Below, piece by piece: positions 10,701 to 24,008 of a stretch of DNA of 64,000 bases (within the stretch, counting starts at the first letter, position 1; every line of letters begins with the position of its first letter). The position numbers and the translations under genes are program-made. Source of the DNA: Paraphysomonas bandaiensis (taxonomy: Eukaryota; Chrysophyceae); contig CBFFRP010000398.1 of the NCBI GenBank assembly GCA_965644295.1, positions 50,649-114,648 on the forward strand, given 5' to 3'. The notes beneath the pieces are model-generated. The model did not search any database. It had not been told where the DNA came from and saw only the letters and a list, made by a program, of their open reading frames with translations.

Positions 10701-13700
10701 ATAAAGTTCACACGACATAAAAAAATGTACCTATACCTAGATATATTTATGCAATGGCCACTATCCCATTCCTCAACTCCAATTATTCCACGAACTATTT
10801 CAATTAGCATTATATTTATCCGAGAGGACCTCTCGTCAGCAACGGATGGTTTGTACAGAGCAGGTACAGAATACCCAGACTGTTTGCTCATATGCAAGGG
10901 TGCCTCCTCGGCAAACGCATGAGAACCACCAGGTGGAGACCCAGACGTCTCACCCGTGTGCGAGTTACTATCCTCTCCATCTTTGTATACAACAGACCGA
11001 ACTGCATCGGGAAAAGCCATCGCCGCAGAAAATAGCTTTCCCGATATTCTCTTCTTGAAGGGAGACGGTGCTGGACTGCGGTCATGAGTAATTTCATCAG
11101 ACGCTGAGGCACTAATAGATGTGGCGTCGCGCTTTTCTGGTGCATCCAACATATCGGTAACACGGTCATCGTATTCTGCGTCATCTATGTCTTCGTCTTC
11201 GTCATCGTTGCCGTCATCCTCCTGCATTAATTCCTCGATATCCGCAAACTGGGAGCTATACTGTACATCGACTTCGTCAGCATTCGAATTGCTGCTTTTA
11301 CGCAGATACTTGTTTTGAGACATACGCTTGAACAACTCCTCCATATCTACCTCTTCTTTCAAGTGCACCTGCTCAGCCTCCTTTTCATATTCAACCCCAC
11401 TAGAAATTTCATTTTGTGTATCAGTTGGATCTCCATGGCCGACTACGTTCTCGTCCACGTTGACATCATTTCCACTACTCATCACCTCATCGTCGTAGTC
11501 TTGCTCCAAACGCTTTCGTATCTTCTCCGGTCCTTCCCCGAAATCAAGTCGCCAGGAAACCTTTACGTCATCCAGGCACTTCTTCTGGTCAATCGGGGTA
11601 CAGGTGAGACCAGAACTATGCTCTCGCAAGCCAGATTCCTTTGACACTGCACTTTCAGCGACAGAGTAGTTTTCCGGCTTTATACCCCACACCGGGCTCG
11701 ATTGTAGAGACCCCCATACCTGCTTCCAAGAAATACACCCCCTCGCGATAAGGGCAACACCATAAACTAACCAGCGGTGCGTGTTACTGATAATGCCATT
11801 TACTTGTGACGAAAATTCTGCATTCCAGTGGGGCAGCGCAGGCTCATCAGATGAGTGTGCATCAAACTTTATCTTTTCATGAATGAGTTCCCTCACTGAA
11901 GATGTCGCAGACATAATGGACGGCATGGCGACTGCTGTGTTCGTATCAATTGACGTTATCAACTCAGCACATAGTGAGCGATTGTCAGTCAACCAGTACG
12001 AAAATTCAGCAATCCTGGCCTCCTCTCCGTCATAGTCCACATTTGCATTTCGAAGTAGTTTCGCATACATCGATGTTCCTCCGACCGTATCAGGAATGAG
12101 TTTAGCAAACCCGTTGTAAAGAACTAACTCTTGGTTATCTGGAACGTCAGATGTGTCGGTTCCTTTTTTTGTACGTACTGGAGATAACACTTCTAGCATA
12201 AACTGTCTTCTGTGAATCAATAGTGCGGCACAGACTCGCATTGCTTCCGTTCTCATTTTCTGGTCATCATCCAAAAAAAGAGTGTAGGAATTGATCAGCA
12301 TCAAAAGGGAGAACATTTGACTAATTCGACATTTATCCGAATTTGCTACGACCAAAGAAGCTTCAACAGTGTTCGTAGAGCGCTTAGCACCGAGACTACC
12401 ACTTACAGATATTCCTGTGGAAACGCCTGAATCAAATCCAGGCACAACAGTCATGCCATATGCCTCTAACATCAGTAATGGTCCTTTTCTATCATCAACT
12501 TCACGCCTGGATTTCAGCAAAGAGGGGTCTGATACCTCATCAAACACTGGCAAACAAAGCACATGCAAGTTTGCTCGAATAGTTTCGAGTGTGTGTAGAC
12601 GATTATTCCACCCTTCAGCAGTGTTCAGTGCCGAATGAATATTCAACAGAGCGAAGAAGCGTGCGGAAGAACCGATATCTTTCACGAATTGCGAGTGCTT
12701 GTCCAGGAGCCAGTTAGAAGCTTCTGTACTCGCTATGGTTTCTAACGCAAATAGAGAGACTTCCAAGACATCAAAAAGTACAGTATCATGCAGAAGGCGC
12801 GCCCGTGCTATGGGAACCAAAAACGTAAATACATTACACGCAGTCTGTAAGGTTCCCATATCTCTTGGAATACGATCTTCAACATCACATGATGCGAATA
12901 CCATATCTTCAAATACACATTTCAATACTCGCTTTATTTTTTTAAAAAGCAGGACGTGATAGCCACATACGAAAGCCTCTGTTATATGTTTGGGGAAGGC
13001 CAAGAAAAAATTTGCCACAGTTTGAGGGTTCCCATATTTTGTCACTGCACTGTGCAGCACCTTGAACATGATGTCCTCCAAGCTGGTCCCGTCAGGGCTA
13101 AATAAAATAACTTCTGACCACGAAGACGGTGCTGGCGGTTCAGACAACAGACGAACACGAGGGTTGTCTGATACTGGCTTCATATCAACATGGGTACAAG
13201 TCTCGCCGGATTTATCTGTGACCTCCCCGTAGTCGATGGAGATATAGTCTTCCTGGATACTCGCACTCAGGTCCGTATCATCGCCACTGTATATGTGAGA
13301 GCCGTAGTCATCACAAGCGTTGGAGCACATCAAGAGTGTCTTCACCAGAACTTCAATTGCGTTCCTATGCTGCATCAAGTCCCTCATACCATCAAATGAG
13401 TTCGTTGTTAAGGCACGAGATATCATACCACTGATGATAGTGGTTTCCAGACCTAGTGCCTTACCAGCGCTCTGTCGAGCATTCGTTGAGAAACAGCTCA
13501 TTATAATAGAAAATACAGGAATTGTAAAGTCACTGAGATCCGGTTCCAAAGCAAGAGGACCCTGGCATTTCTCCATGAGGTCACCAAGTCCTTGGAGAGT
13601 GACATCATCGGGCATTGGAAGGAACTTCATTGGGATTTGAAAGAGTAGCGCTAACATTGGAAGTACCACCGGTAGAGTGGGAACCTCCGGATCATCGTAT

Positions 13701-16700
13701 GTCAAAATCGCTTGGAGGGACTTCAGTGACACATCAGTAGCACAGAAACTCCTGCGGAACATATAATCTCGTTGAAGGAGAGTACCCAGTAAGCGCAAAC
13801 AGAAGGCGTTGGTGGCTACGTCCGTGCTCTTCTCTAGAATAACAAGAAACCACTGTGGTGTAAGGACAGAGCTGAATAACCCTGTAATCTCCGCTTCCGT
13901 CAGATGCTTCCCATTGACACTCTTACTCCGTGCAGCAGCATGATGTGGTTCGTCCGAATCGAGGTGGACAACATATAGCTCTCGCAAAAGACGAAGCAAT
14001 CCCACACGAAGGGAACCTCCAGTGGTAAGCACGGCACTATCTCTGTCTCCTCGTCCACTATCTCTGACAGAGTCGGTCGATGGAGTCTCCTGCACTGCAC
14101 TCGACGAAAACGATTTTCTCTTGTGAATATGGTGGTTAGATAAGTTGTCATTCACCACAAGTGTTCTTAAAATAGCATTGGCAATCTCTGCAATATCAGT
14201 TTGCCTAAGATTGTTCGTCACCATTGCTCGCAAAACATAAATCGCATTCGAGAGGAATATATCAAGTGAGTCGCGACTACTAGCCGCTTCCATAACAGTG
14301 CGACACCGCATTGTCCAGTGACTATGGTCACCCTCAAAAGTGTCGTTGGAGGACGAAACAGTTGACCCCATACATTTGGCCGACTCATCTGCAGCAAATA
14401 TGAGCAAGTGGATAATCCATCGACCCAACCCCAGCAAGCTCATGCGTTTGGCATTTAGAGCTGCGTGTCTCGCATCCTCGCACACCAGACTACGGAACAG
14501 GCCTATGATGTGAGCGGCAAACCGTGGCCGTCGTATATCCCATATTTGGTGATTAAGGAAGAAGTGATAGAAAGCCAAAGTGTCCACAAGAAGAACACTA
14601 AAAACAGACGAGTTAGATGACTTCAGACCCCTGTCTACTGTCCACGAAAATAGACACTCTACAACATCTTCTGTCAAGAGTGCCTTCGGTTTTCTGCTGA
14701 GCAAATAACTCAAGATACCATAGCCATGAGTGTGCATATATTTCATATTCGAGGAATCTGGTCTAAAGCACTCCTTTAGGAGATTCAGGGATAGTAGAAG
14801 CTGTTTCTCAGATGAGGCAGCGTGAACCAACGGCAGCAAAACTGCAGGCCCTCCCAGGGAACCGATGCAATGGGCCACAGAATCGACTCGAGACACATGC
14901 CATCCGTTAATGAGTTCTGCGTAAGGTAGCATTGTTTGCTCAGATGCGGAGTTGTGCATCTTCACTCTGGCAGTGCTTCTAAATGCGAAATCCGAAGATG
15001 AATTGACTGTCTCAGCTGAAGTTGAGCTATATGCAAGTACCGGAACTGGACAAACCGGCATATCAAGAGTAAATTCATCAATACCACCCTCTAACAATGG
15101 CACTACGATTAACTCCATTCCCTTGAGACCCAGGGATACCATTAGTGTGTCCATATCTAAAAAAGTAGAATTGCATTTGCAGAGCATGTCAGTAACCACA
15201 GTGGATATTGAGTCCTCCAACGGCGATTCCCCTTGAAATATTCCAGTGTATGTGGGCCCCTTTGTCATAATTCTCGACACTTGAATCTGAGATAGCGCAT
15301 CGTCAAAAAATAAGATAGGACCAATATGCCAGAGTTTCATGAGTTCCACTAATCCCACAGAGCAATGTTCAGTGAAGGGGTCTGGAGTTTTTTCCTGCGA
15401 ATGCCAAGTCTTGGATGTTCTACTACCAGATGCAGAATCTGGTCGTTTACTATCAGCATGCAAACGATCTCCAGTTAGAGACTTGCCGACATATATATCA
15501 ACGGATGGGCCTTGCACAGGAACCTCGGCTTCAATTTTATCAGAGAAAATTGATTGCCCATCGAAGAACACACTCATGGTTACTTTTGAAGATGTAACAA
15601 CTCGCTTCGACTTCTTCATCGTAATAACAATCAGGTGCCACTCGTGTTCACTTATATACGGGACACTGAAGCTGATAATATGCGGCTGCTTCCCACGTGC
15701 CTGAATAATGATTTTTGCAGTCGAGTCACACACATCAAATTGAACCTCCAGAACCCCTCCAGTGGCTCCTCGAACAGTGAATATTGGAACCACTCCAGAT
15801 CGTCTCTCGGAGCTCAGAGAAGGCTTCCGGTCAACAGACGGACGTCTTCCAGAATCTCCCAGCTGCGCCCAGCAAGAAAACGTGAAGCCTGACACTGGGA
15901 AAGGTTTTCCTAAGCTATGCTCTGACCAGTGCATGTGGAGGTGTGCAGGGTCGTCCCCAGAACGCCGCGACACACTCGGTCCCATAGAGGCATACGAAAC
16001 ACCATGAGATCTAGATGACGAGGTCTCTGTGAGGTCAATTAACATTTGAACACTGTCCCAATCACGTCCTGCCATCACGCCTTTCTTATCAACCACCTCC
16101 CAGAGAGGAAGAAGCTGTTGGTTTCTTTCTGACAATATCGCGTCTGGCCTCACTAAATTTCGAAGTATCGCTGCAAAATCAACGATCGTGAGATACTCTC
16201 CACATAGTGTCAGCAGCAAAGACGTAAGGGCCTGTTTCAAAGGATGACTAGAATCTCGAAGTATAGATTGAAATTTCTCAACGAACAACCTCATGATTCC
16301 AGCTCTACTCAGCAGCTGGCACCCATCGATCTGTGAGAACACATGGTTTTTCAACGACTGCACGGTCCTCAGTGCTGTAGTCTCATTAAGGTAAGGTATG
16401 ATGTCGATAACAACTGCAACTGCATCCGGGTTAGCGATCTTTATACCTCGTTCACATCCGTTGACCAGTGAAAATACAAGTTCGACACAATTATGAGCGT
16501 TCTGCGACTCGAATATACCGGTGCGACGGAGGGCAGCGGTTAAGGTGGGATACTTCACTTTCTCACGAAAATATTTCCTGTTTGCAACTGTTGCCGCTTC
16601 CGAATCATGGATAGTGAGTGCACCTGCAAGACAGAGTATCGCTGCCTTCAGACATACAAATGTCTCGTCACAATCATCAGAGTTGGCATCATTTTTAGTG

Positions 16701-18880
16701 TCCTCATCCACGCTACTCCCTTCTTCGGTCACGCGGTCAGGTTCGTCGTCTCCTGGGGAGAACGCTCCCTCTAAAGAGTCTATAGCTGATATGACGTTGC
16801 TAAATCCGTCCACTGTCTGCCACACATCACTCACTTTTTCATTTCCAAGCCTTAGAACACGAGATATACAATCCAGAACTTGACTCATTTTCTTATGACT
16901 GCCGCGCACAAAGTTAAGCAGGTCGACTAGTGTCTCAGCGTTTATCTCGTAGCAGTGCTGCTCTGCCACCGCCAGTTGTTCAATCACAGAAAGCAAGTAC
17001 GGGGAAAAAGTTGCATCTACACCGGGGCATGCGATAAGTGTCTTAGCCAGCTGAACTAGGCCACTGGCACGAAGCTCTGGTGCAACAGATGGGTGGTCTC
17101 TCAAGGTACCTACAGTAAGCTGAATGATTCGGGTATAAACCACGAACGCTTCTTCCGTCATATCAAAGTGAGGAAAGTTCTCGGCATTAGCAAGATGTTC
17201 ACATAGCATCGGACGTAGACCCTCCTTTACAAACACTGCAGCATAACGTTCCTCCCGACATATGACTTCTTCGAAGAACTGCAGAGACTGCTGCAATCGC
17301 TTGCTCGCCCGCTTCCTTTCCTCTGGTGAAGCACTGATAGTAACCACACCTTCCACTCTGCCTTTGGTAGGTGTACTCCTGCTGCGTTGAGTCTCTTCTA
17401 ACACTGATACGCCCTCACCATCCTCCTCTGTCTTGCCGACACATTGTTGCACCATGACTGATGCTGAAGCACACAATGCTAAAATCGGAAAAGTGCCGAG
17501 CCCCTCAGAGCAGACGAAGTCTGCAGTTTTTAGAACAGCCGAGGAGGACTCACGCACACGAAAAGCTGGCAAACAAAGAGTCAACATCGGAAGCAGGCGA
17601 TACTTTGGTTCTAAGATGTTGTAGTTGTCAGAGTGGCTTGAATACAGCGTGAGGAGAGAGTACGCGAGATTCTGGAGAATGAACTCGGCCCTGTGCCAGG
17701 TATCAGCCTTCACGGCAACGCGGATGCTCATCTGTCTCAATTCTGCAACACTTTCCTCTCCAGTCAAGACAGACTCTCCAGATGATCCAGATCCCTTGGA
17801 TCCTGATCCCCCACCCGAGACCCCAATTCGAAGCACAGCTTTCAGGACTCCACTCAAGACAGCGCCCACTTGAGGATGCATCAGAGGTCTATCAGCGCTT
17901 CTGGAATCTCCCACAAGCAAATTCGCAACCACATTCATTATCTTCATGCAGCGATCACGGGAAGAGTTTATCACAATATGCACGAGCAAGTCGAAACCTC
18001 CGGCAGCCTCGAACTCAGTCATGAGAACAGGAGAGAAGGCACAAGACGCATTTAACAGGCAAACAAGACATTCCGTCGCGATTATCCACATTCCACGCTG
18101 CTCTGCGGCTTTTCCTCGAAGTAATATATCTCCAGAGTGTCTTTTCCCCCCATCGGAAGACGATGATGTCGAGATTGCAGTGAGCTCCCGGAGAGATTTA
18201 GTCATAACGGATATAGTCTGGTTGTCTCGCAAGCACCAGACAATCTGAGATGTGAGACCAGACCTACACATTGCATTAACCACAGAAGCCACGTGGTCTT
18301 GAAAGTGGAGGCCTGACTCAGGAAGCGCAGATAAAGGTAACTGCAACAATTTGGTAAGGGATGGACGCAACTGCTCGATGGTCTGGTTGTGAGCGCAGAG
18401 TGTGGACAGCACAAGACATACGCGACTCGATGCTGTGACCGTAACAGAACCACTAGCCTCCTTACTAGAAGCATTACCATGCTTCACCTCCATCATTCTC
18501 AACAGCCTAAGAGAGTGCATTAGACCGGGAGCGAGATTCGCTTGACAACAGATGTCTACGTATGATGGGTGGACCATGTGGACCAAAAGTATTCCTAGGC
18601 ACCCGACTCCTCGGCTGGTGGAAATAGCATGTAAATCCTCTGGAATTGCAGCACTCTCCAACATTGCGAGTAGTCTATGAAATCCAGACATATCATCTCC
18701 GCTTAGACTACTTTGATCGCTCAATATTTCTTCAATTCCTTCAATGAGAGCACGGGCCGCTGCCAGGACAACCTGAGGAGTTGTATCCACCTCATGAGAT
18801 GGGGAATTTAAGTCAGAAGAAGAGAATCCATTTTTTGGTCGATCTTTCCAATGTGCAACTCGGTCAAATATTTTTTTCAT
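7759..18880 (-). CDS. Neurobeachin/LRBA-type BEACH-domain protein
   Basis: Seven exons (10731-18880, 10332-10689, 10183-10284, 8805-10132, 8657-8757, 8538-8608, 7759-8478) give 3609 residues; introns are 41-59 nt. BEACH proteins are large scaffolds in vesicle traffic and membrane dynamics. Order of domains: long armadillo-like alpha-helical N-terminus; a ConA-like lectin block near residues 990-1135 (FTFSCWAQL ... WHLIVITMKK); a neurobeachin DUF4704-type block from about 1317 (AELINGWHVSRVDSVAHCIG); more helical repeats; an acidic linker near 2555; PH-BEACH from about 2717 (VCGLEARGAMLVLTPSNVHV); BEACH from about 2871, including LEYLMHLNYAAGRSFQDLTQ, YPVFPWVLADY, FFYGTHYSCAGYVLYYLMR and NLHNWIDLIFGYKQRG; and C-terminal WD40 blades (GGEDRSIRVWKF, SGSEDRTAMVWDL). 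Lectin plus DUF4704 places it nearer the NBEA/LRBA group than WDFY or LYST. The first exon, 8150 nt, is unusually long for this locus. Confidence 0.93.
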
Positions 18881-19118
18881 CGAGAAATGGCACCTAACTT
18901 CCTTATAATAGACGCAGAGATATATGGATTATTACTCTTCCATCCGGCCCTTTTGAATACTGAATATTAGCAGAAACACGGGCAAACAAACAACAATCAA
19001 TGTCTAATATTGGATCGTGTCTAGTTATGTATCCATTGTAGTTAATATTACGATATATGTTTATAGCGAATATGTGTGTGAGATAGAAATCTGGTTTGGC
19101 TATACAGACACAGTGCGT
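18881..19118. promoter_or_regulatory. Upstream region of the BEACH gene
   Basis: This short AT-rich stretch lies between the BEACH start codon (18880, minus strand) and the ATGT satellite. It should hold the 5' UTR and core promoter. I see no certain promoter element. Confidence 0.3.
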
Positions 19119-19575
19119 GTATGTATGTATGTATGTATGTATGTATGTATGTATGTATGTATGTATGTATGTATGTATGTATGTATGTATGTATGTATGT
19201 ATGTATGTATGTATGTATGTATGTATGTATGTATGTATGTATGTATGTATGTATGTATGTATGTATGTATGTATGTATGTATGTATGTATGTATGTATGT
19301 ATGTATGTATGTATGTATGTATGTATGTATGTATGTATGTATGTATGTATGTATGTATGTATGTATGTATGTATGTATGTATGTATGTATGTATGTATGT
19401 ATGTATGTATGTATGTATGTATGTATGTATGTATGTATGTATGTATGTATGTATGTATGTATGTATGTATGTATGTATGTATGTATGTATGTATGTATGT
19501 ATGTATGTATGTATGTATGTATGTATGTATGTATGTATGTATGTATGTATGTATGTATGTATGTATGTATGTATG
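19119..19575. repeat. Tetranucleotide satellite (ATGT)n, about 114 units
   Basis: About 457 bp of uninterrupted ATGT units (CATA on the other strand). Four-base units without an internal stop leave all six frames open, producing spurious YVCM and IHTY peptide ORFs on both strands. It starts about 240 bp upstream of the BEACH-gene start codon. The true length may differ because such arrays are often mis-sized in assemblies. Confidence 0.98.
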
Positions 19576-21765
19576 GGCTGCATATGTGAAGCTCTATGGT
19601 TTTTTCCTCATCTAAAAAACCCCACTGTGAAGCCAAAAGCTTCACATACACAGTATGCCTTCACACATAAACCGGCGTTTTTATATAATAAAAATACTAT
19701 TTTACAGGGAAATAGCCACTTTATTAGTTGTAAAACACTGTTGAATCTCCACTATTCTCCTTGAACATGGCAGCCGTTAGTGGCATATCAATATTCGACC
19801 ATAGTTACTGCAAACATGAACGAGACAGATTCAGACAGGGAAGAAGAGTTACCTCAATGGGGTAGAGGAAGTTGCCGTAAACGCCGACAGCCGTTTGTGT
19901 CTGTTGACTCCAATGCTGATAGTATATCTGACTATAAGAAGAAACGAACAGAAGCAGGAACGATATCAGCATACAAGCAAAGGTTGGCCATATTGCAACG
20001 TGGTATAAAACATAGTACCCTGAAGCTCTAGATGATGATGAAAATGTGAAGATTCCATTCCCGAAAGTCATCTGTCTGGATTACTTTGGCCATATGTAGA
20101 ACTAAACCAGGCAATAGATGGCTACGAGTTAGACATCAATGAACTGAAGAAGAAAGGACTCATGAAACCAGAAGAGGGTAAAAGTCCGTTAAATATGAAT
20201 GGCTGCAACATGTTAGTGACGAAGATGATGTTAATGGTTCCCTGTGCCATTGCAGGCAGTTGGTGGTCAGATTATGCACTTCGTTCCAAAGGTTTGGAGA
20301 TTTACAGCCAGAATTCCATTGATCTGTCTGTATGATTTATGGTTCTATGGAGATAGGGCGAGCGGAACAAAACCATATCGTCTCATAAGTCGTCGGTTTG
20401 ACATACAGAAGAGTGATATTATTGCTTTTACTCGAGCTAGTATGCGTGATGTCATTTGTTAATACTATCGTGAGTGATAATGGGCTGCTGCCAGATGGAT
20501 ACATGATGGATAATGGCTTTTTTCAAATGATACTATAGTGATGTTTAAGAGCTTGTGCATGAAAGACACAAACACGTGACTATGAGGGCCTAAGTTAAGG
20601 TGATTAAGCCATTAATTTACATGATTTAAGTACAATCTTAAAATAAAATTAGTTTAGAAAACTGCCGATGTAATTATTACATTGCGATTAATTTGTAAGT
20701 ACTTAGTACTAAACGAGTAGTAAAAATTACTGCAAGTGTCCATTGTGATTTGAAACTGAAAACAGTGTGTAATTTACAAAAATTCCTACTAATTCGCTTA
20801 GTAGAGTAGGTGACGGCATCGAGAAATTAAATACTTTTCGTACAATTACGAATAACTTTTGTACTCGGATCAATGTAGCAGTGGCGAGAGTTTCAAATCG
20901 AAGCAGAGTGTTCTTACAAATTCCTATATGATTAAGTCCATAGTGAAAACCAAAAAATGCGTCAATGTACACATCTAAGAGTAGGTTTCCCACGTGTTGT
21001 ATACCAGTTCTTCGAATTCGGTACCAGCCAGCACGAGCACCACCTTAATCCAGTCGGTTTATGTAGGCTTCTTCATCTAGAACACATGCATGAAATGGGA
21101 GAATGGCATCAAAGCATTTTCGCTACTACTTGATTACAGTTCTATTATTACACTCCTCTTGAAGAATAGTCTTCTGCAATCAAAACTCCTATGAATACTA
21201 TCCCTTCACTATTTAAGCTCCATGTTGCGACACCGCCCTCTCTCGCCTTATCGTTAGATGTTTGTATCTCACAGAGTGAGTCGGTCAACCTTTCCGGTAT
21301 CCCTGAGTCCTACAGCACAGAGATCTATTTTATCTACATATGGGCGATAGTCGGGAGCAACCTTCAATCGATATCTAGATATTCATTCCATGTGTAGTGC
21401 ATGTCGACATCACCCCATGCCATGATATCTACTGCATGTGTGTACCGCCATATGCAGTCACATACAAGTCCGAGATATGGGGATATCTACAGTGTATATA
21501 AAACCTGTGTATACAGGAAATATTGTACTCTAAATATAGCACTTTACACTAAAATCCTGCTATTTAGTAACTTTAAACCATGAAAATTGCACTTTTTTGT
21601 GATTTTTAGTTTCTGTGGTGGTCTATCTTCTTCAACTTCAATATGAAGTTTAGGCATAATTTTCTGCGTATATTCTCATAACAATACCATAATAGAGTGA
21701 CTGCACGTACATCTCAACTCATACAAGAACCACATTCCTTCCACATCATATAGCATCATAGAACA
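19576..21765. other. Spacer with decayed coding remnant
   Basis: Apart from the remnant described separately (19754-20336), this spacer is AT-rich and without recognisable genes. Short open frames at 20727-20993 and 21191-21397 have no domain signature. The last 400 bp lead into the alternative oxidase gene and contain GTAC/ATGC-rich words like other upstream regions here. Confidence 0.4.
19754..20336 (+). pseudogene. Decayed coding remnant, unrecognised
   Basis: An 83-codon frame from 19780 (MNETDSDREEELPQWGRG, then a basic KRRQ segment) ends at 20031. Immediately after it, another frame reads PEALDDDENVKIPFPKV, and a one-base shift then opens about 88 codons starting HLSGLLWPYVELNQAIDGYE and ending at the TGA at 20336. 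The acidic/basic composition and sensible codons suggest former coding sequence broken by frameshifts, or exons of an unrecognised gene. I considered a transposase but see no catalytic motif. Confidence 0.3.
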
Positions 21766-22875
21766 ATGATACCACTCTCTCTTCGTCTCAGACTTGGAAT
21801 TCGTAGTGTCGTGGCTCCTGTAAGGAGTTTCTCGGATCACATTCGGCCTGGAAATAGAAGTCACATCCATTTCCGTGCAACCCCTAAGCCTCATCCTCTG
21901 GGAGCAAAGAAAATCGCATCGAACTATGAAACAGATGCATATGTACAAGGAGATCATACGGGAAGACTGCAGAATCATATCTGGACGAAAGATGAACTAC
22001 AGAAAGCGATGACAACACTCTACCGACACAACCCTCAGACCATATCAGATCATGTGATGAATAAACTGGTACGCAAATGTTGTCTTATTGATATACTACG
22101 TTATAACACTTTCTCATGTAGATGTATGGTATGTATCATTCCTTCAACTTTATAACCGGATATCAGCACAAAAATCCTTCCGTGAGATCTATCGAATGGC
22201 GTCTCATAATACTGGAGTCAGTCGCTGGTGTCCCTGGGTTTGTAGCAGCAGGATTTAGACACTTCCGCTCATTGCGCACCTTAGAGCGGGATCATGGATG
22301 GATTTCGACTTTGTTAGAAGAAGCTGAGAATGAGCGTATGCACCTTTTGGTTTGTCTGCATATGTTTGAAGCTTCCTATCTCACGCGAGCACTGGTGGTG
22401 GCCGCACAGCTTTGCTTGACCCCTCTTCTAATGGGTGTCTACTTGGTGAAGCCAAGTGCAATGCATCGATTTGTTGGGTACTTGGAAGAGACTGCCTGCC
22501 ACACGTACGTCTCCATCATAGAGCAAGCGCAGGTGCCAGGAACTCATCTCAATGACGCCTGGAAAGATCTACCTGCTCCAGATATTGCCAAAGGGTACTG
22601 GAAACTGCAACCCGACGCGAAGTTTTTAGATGTTCTTATGTGCATGGTGAGTACCAGGTATTGTACCACTTGTCTTGTTTATAACCCTATATTTACAGTG
22701 TGCTGATGAGACACACCACCGCGACGTAAACCATACATTTGCGGACATGAAAAGTGACGATCCAAATCCATTTGTCGAGAAGCATAAAGAGGATGCTGTT
22801 CGGGCGTGGAGGCTCCACGAAGAACACTTGCACCGAGAGAAGTTTGTTGCGGACGAAACTAATGTTAAGGTCTAA
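21766..22875 (+). CDS. AOX: Mitochondrial alternative oxidase (ubiquinol oxidase)
   Basis: Three exons (21766-22068, 22122-22646, 22699-22875) encode 334 residues. AOX oxidises ubiquinol and reduces oxygen to water at a di-iron centre on the matrix face of the inner mitochondrial membrane, bypassing complexes III and IV. All four ligand motifs are visible: LESVAGVPG (E133), NERMH (E172, H175), LEETACH (E223/E224) and CADETHHRDVNH (E280, H283). The last motif normally begins RADE; here arginine is replaced by cysteine at 277, created exactly at the exon 2/3 junction. The first ~24 residues are Arg-rich with an RSFS site at about 20-23, matching a mitochondrial presequence. Two introns of 52-53 nt. 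The start is the first ATG of the frame. Confidence 0.95.
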
Positions 22876-24008
22876 ATACTGTACTAGATTTCAGCACCAT
22901 CGCTTAGAGTCTAAATTTCTATAGAAGATATATTATTATACAACAGCATATTAGCGTAAAATATAATGAGAAATACGACCTATACACAAATACAATAATT
23001 TGGAATAAATTCTCGTTATATAACACTGTATGGCTATCTCACCCCGGTAATAAGAGGAAGGGTAGTTTTACTATCATATGCTACATCCAGTAGAAACAAC
23101 TAGCATATATACTAATATTAAACTGCCCTCTTCATACGTAATGGATATATAGTGCACTGTGGGTTCTGGCGTCACCCTGCCCATTTCGGTCAATGAGAAT
23201 ATAGAATGTACATTGTTTGGGCACTGTCCCGCTATAACACACCCTACTACTGCTTCGTTAATGCACTTCATAAGGCTCACTCTTCGGAAGAACTACTGCA
23301 CACTAACCCTAACTCTAATCGAACAGGACGAGGCTAAATCAACCAAACAATGTTATTAATAGTGTGTTACAAGAATTATTACGAAGCAGAAATGCCAAAT
23401 ACTGCTAGATCTATGTACTATATCCATGTAGATATGAATATCCCTTACTCTATGCCCAATACATAATATACAGGTGTACACCAAACCAGCAATCAAATAT
23501 CAATAGCAATAATAAGTAACTTAGAATCAAAACAAACGATAATAAGAGTGAAGGATCATATTTACTCAGATGCAAATGTCTAATGGATCTAACTGCTGTC
23601 GCAGTTCTCACTCTACTGTGGATAGCCCGCAAAGGTAGTGCATATACTCTCTAATACTTCATATCTAGATATGTACAGTTATTCTTGATCCATGATATGT
23701 GGAGCGGCTGTTTTCCACATACACTCTACATGTTGAGGGGGTCTGCTTAACGGCTATCACTCCTGTACAGCATATGCATGTACTGCTGTACGTGTACTGC
23801 TGTATATCCAATCTTGTTGCATTGCATACAATACCTATACAACTGTATACAAGATATAGTGTAGATGTACATGTACTGCTGTATATAGGTACATACATAT
23901 ATTGCTGTTGATGCACACAGAAAGATGCATGATGCTATACATGCATATCACACCGCCAGAGTTCAGTCCATCACATAGAACAGAACAAGTCATAAAACAC
24001 TATTACAA
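22876..24008. other. Spacer upstream of the hydroxyacid dehydrogenase gene
   Basis: AT-rich spacer. Short open frames near 23074-23359 overlap on both strands and have no recognisable content. Between 23781 and 23883 the ten-base word TACTGCTGTA occurs three times (23781, 23795, 23874), just upstream of the next gene; this motif recurs in other spacers of the window. Confidence 0.5.
23781..23883. promoter_or_regulatory. Cluster of TACTGCTGTA motifs
   Basis: Three exact copies of TACTGCTGTA lie at 23781, 23795 and 23874, about 125-230 bp upstream of the ATG at 24009. Similar or reverse-complement copies sit upstream of the PH-protein, centrin, Ecm29/HMG and VDAC/channel genes. A promoter role is inferred from position and recurrence only. 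Confidence 0.35.

Noticed and set aside
19096-19764. Long YVCM / IHTY repeat ORFs on both strands (also 62711-63454)
   Set aside because: They are artefacts of a stop-free four-base repeat; all frames are open and the peptides are meaningless.
19754-20560. piggyBac-type transposase
   Set aside because: I could not find conserved DDE blocks or terminal repeats; the resemblance was only general.
23074-23359. Opposing ORFs of 66-68 codons
   Set aside because: They overlap as reverse complements with no recognisable motif, which is typical of chance openings.
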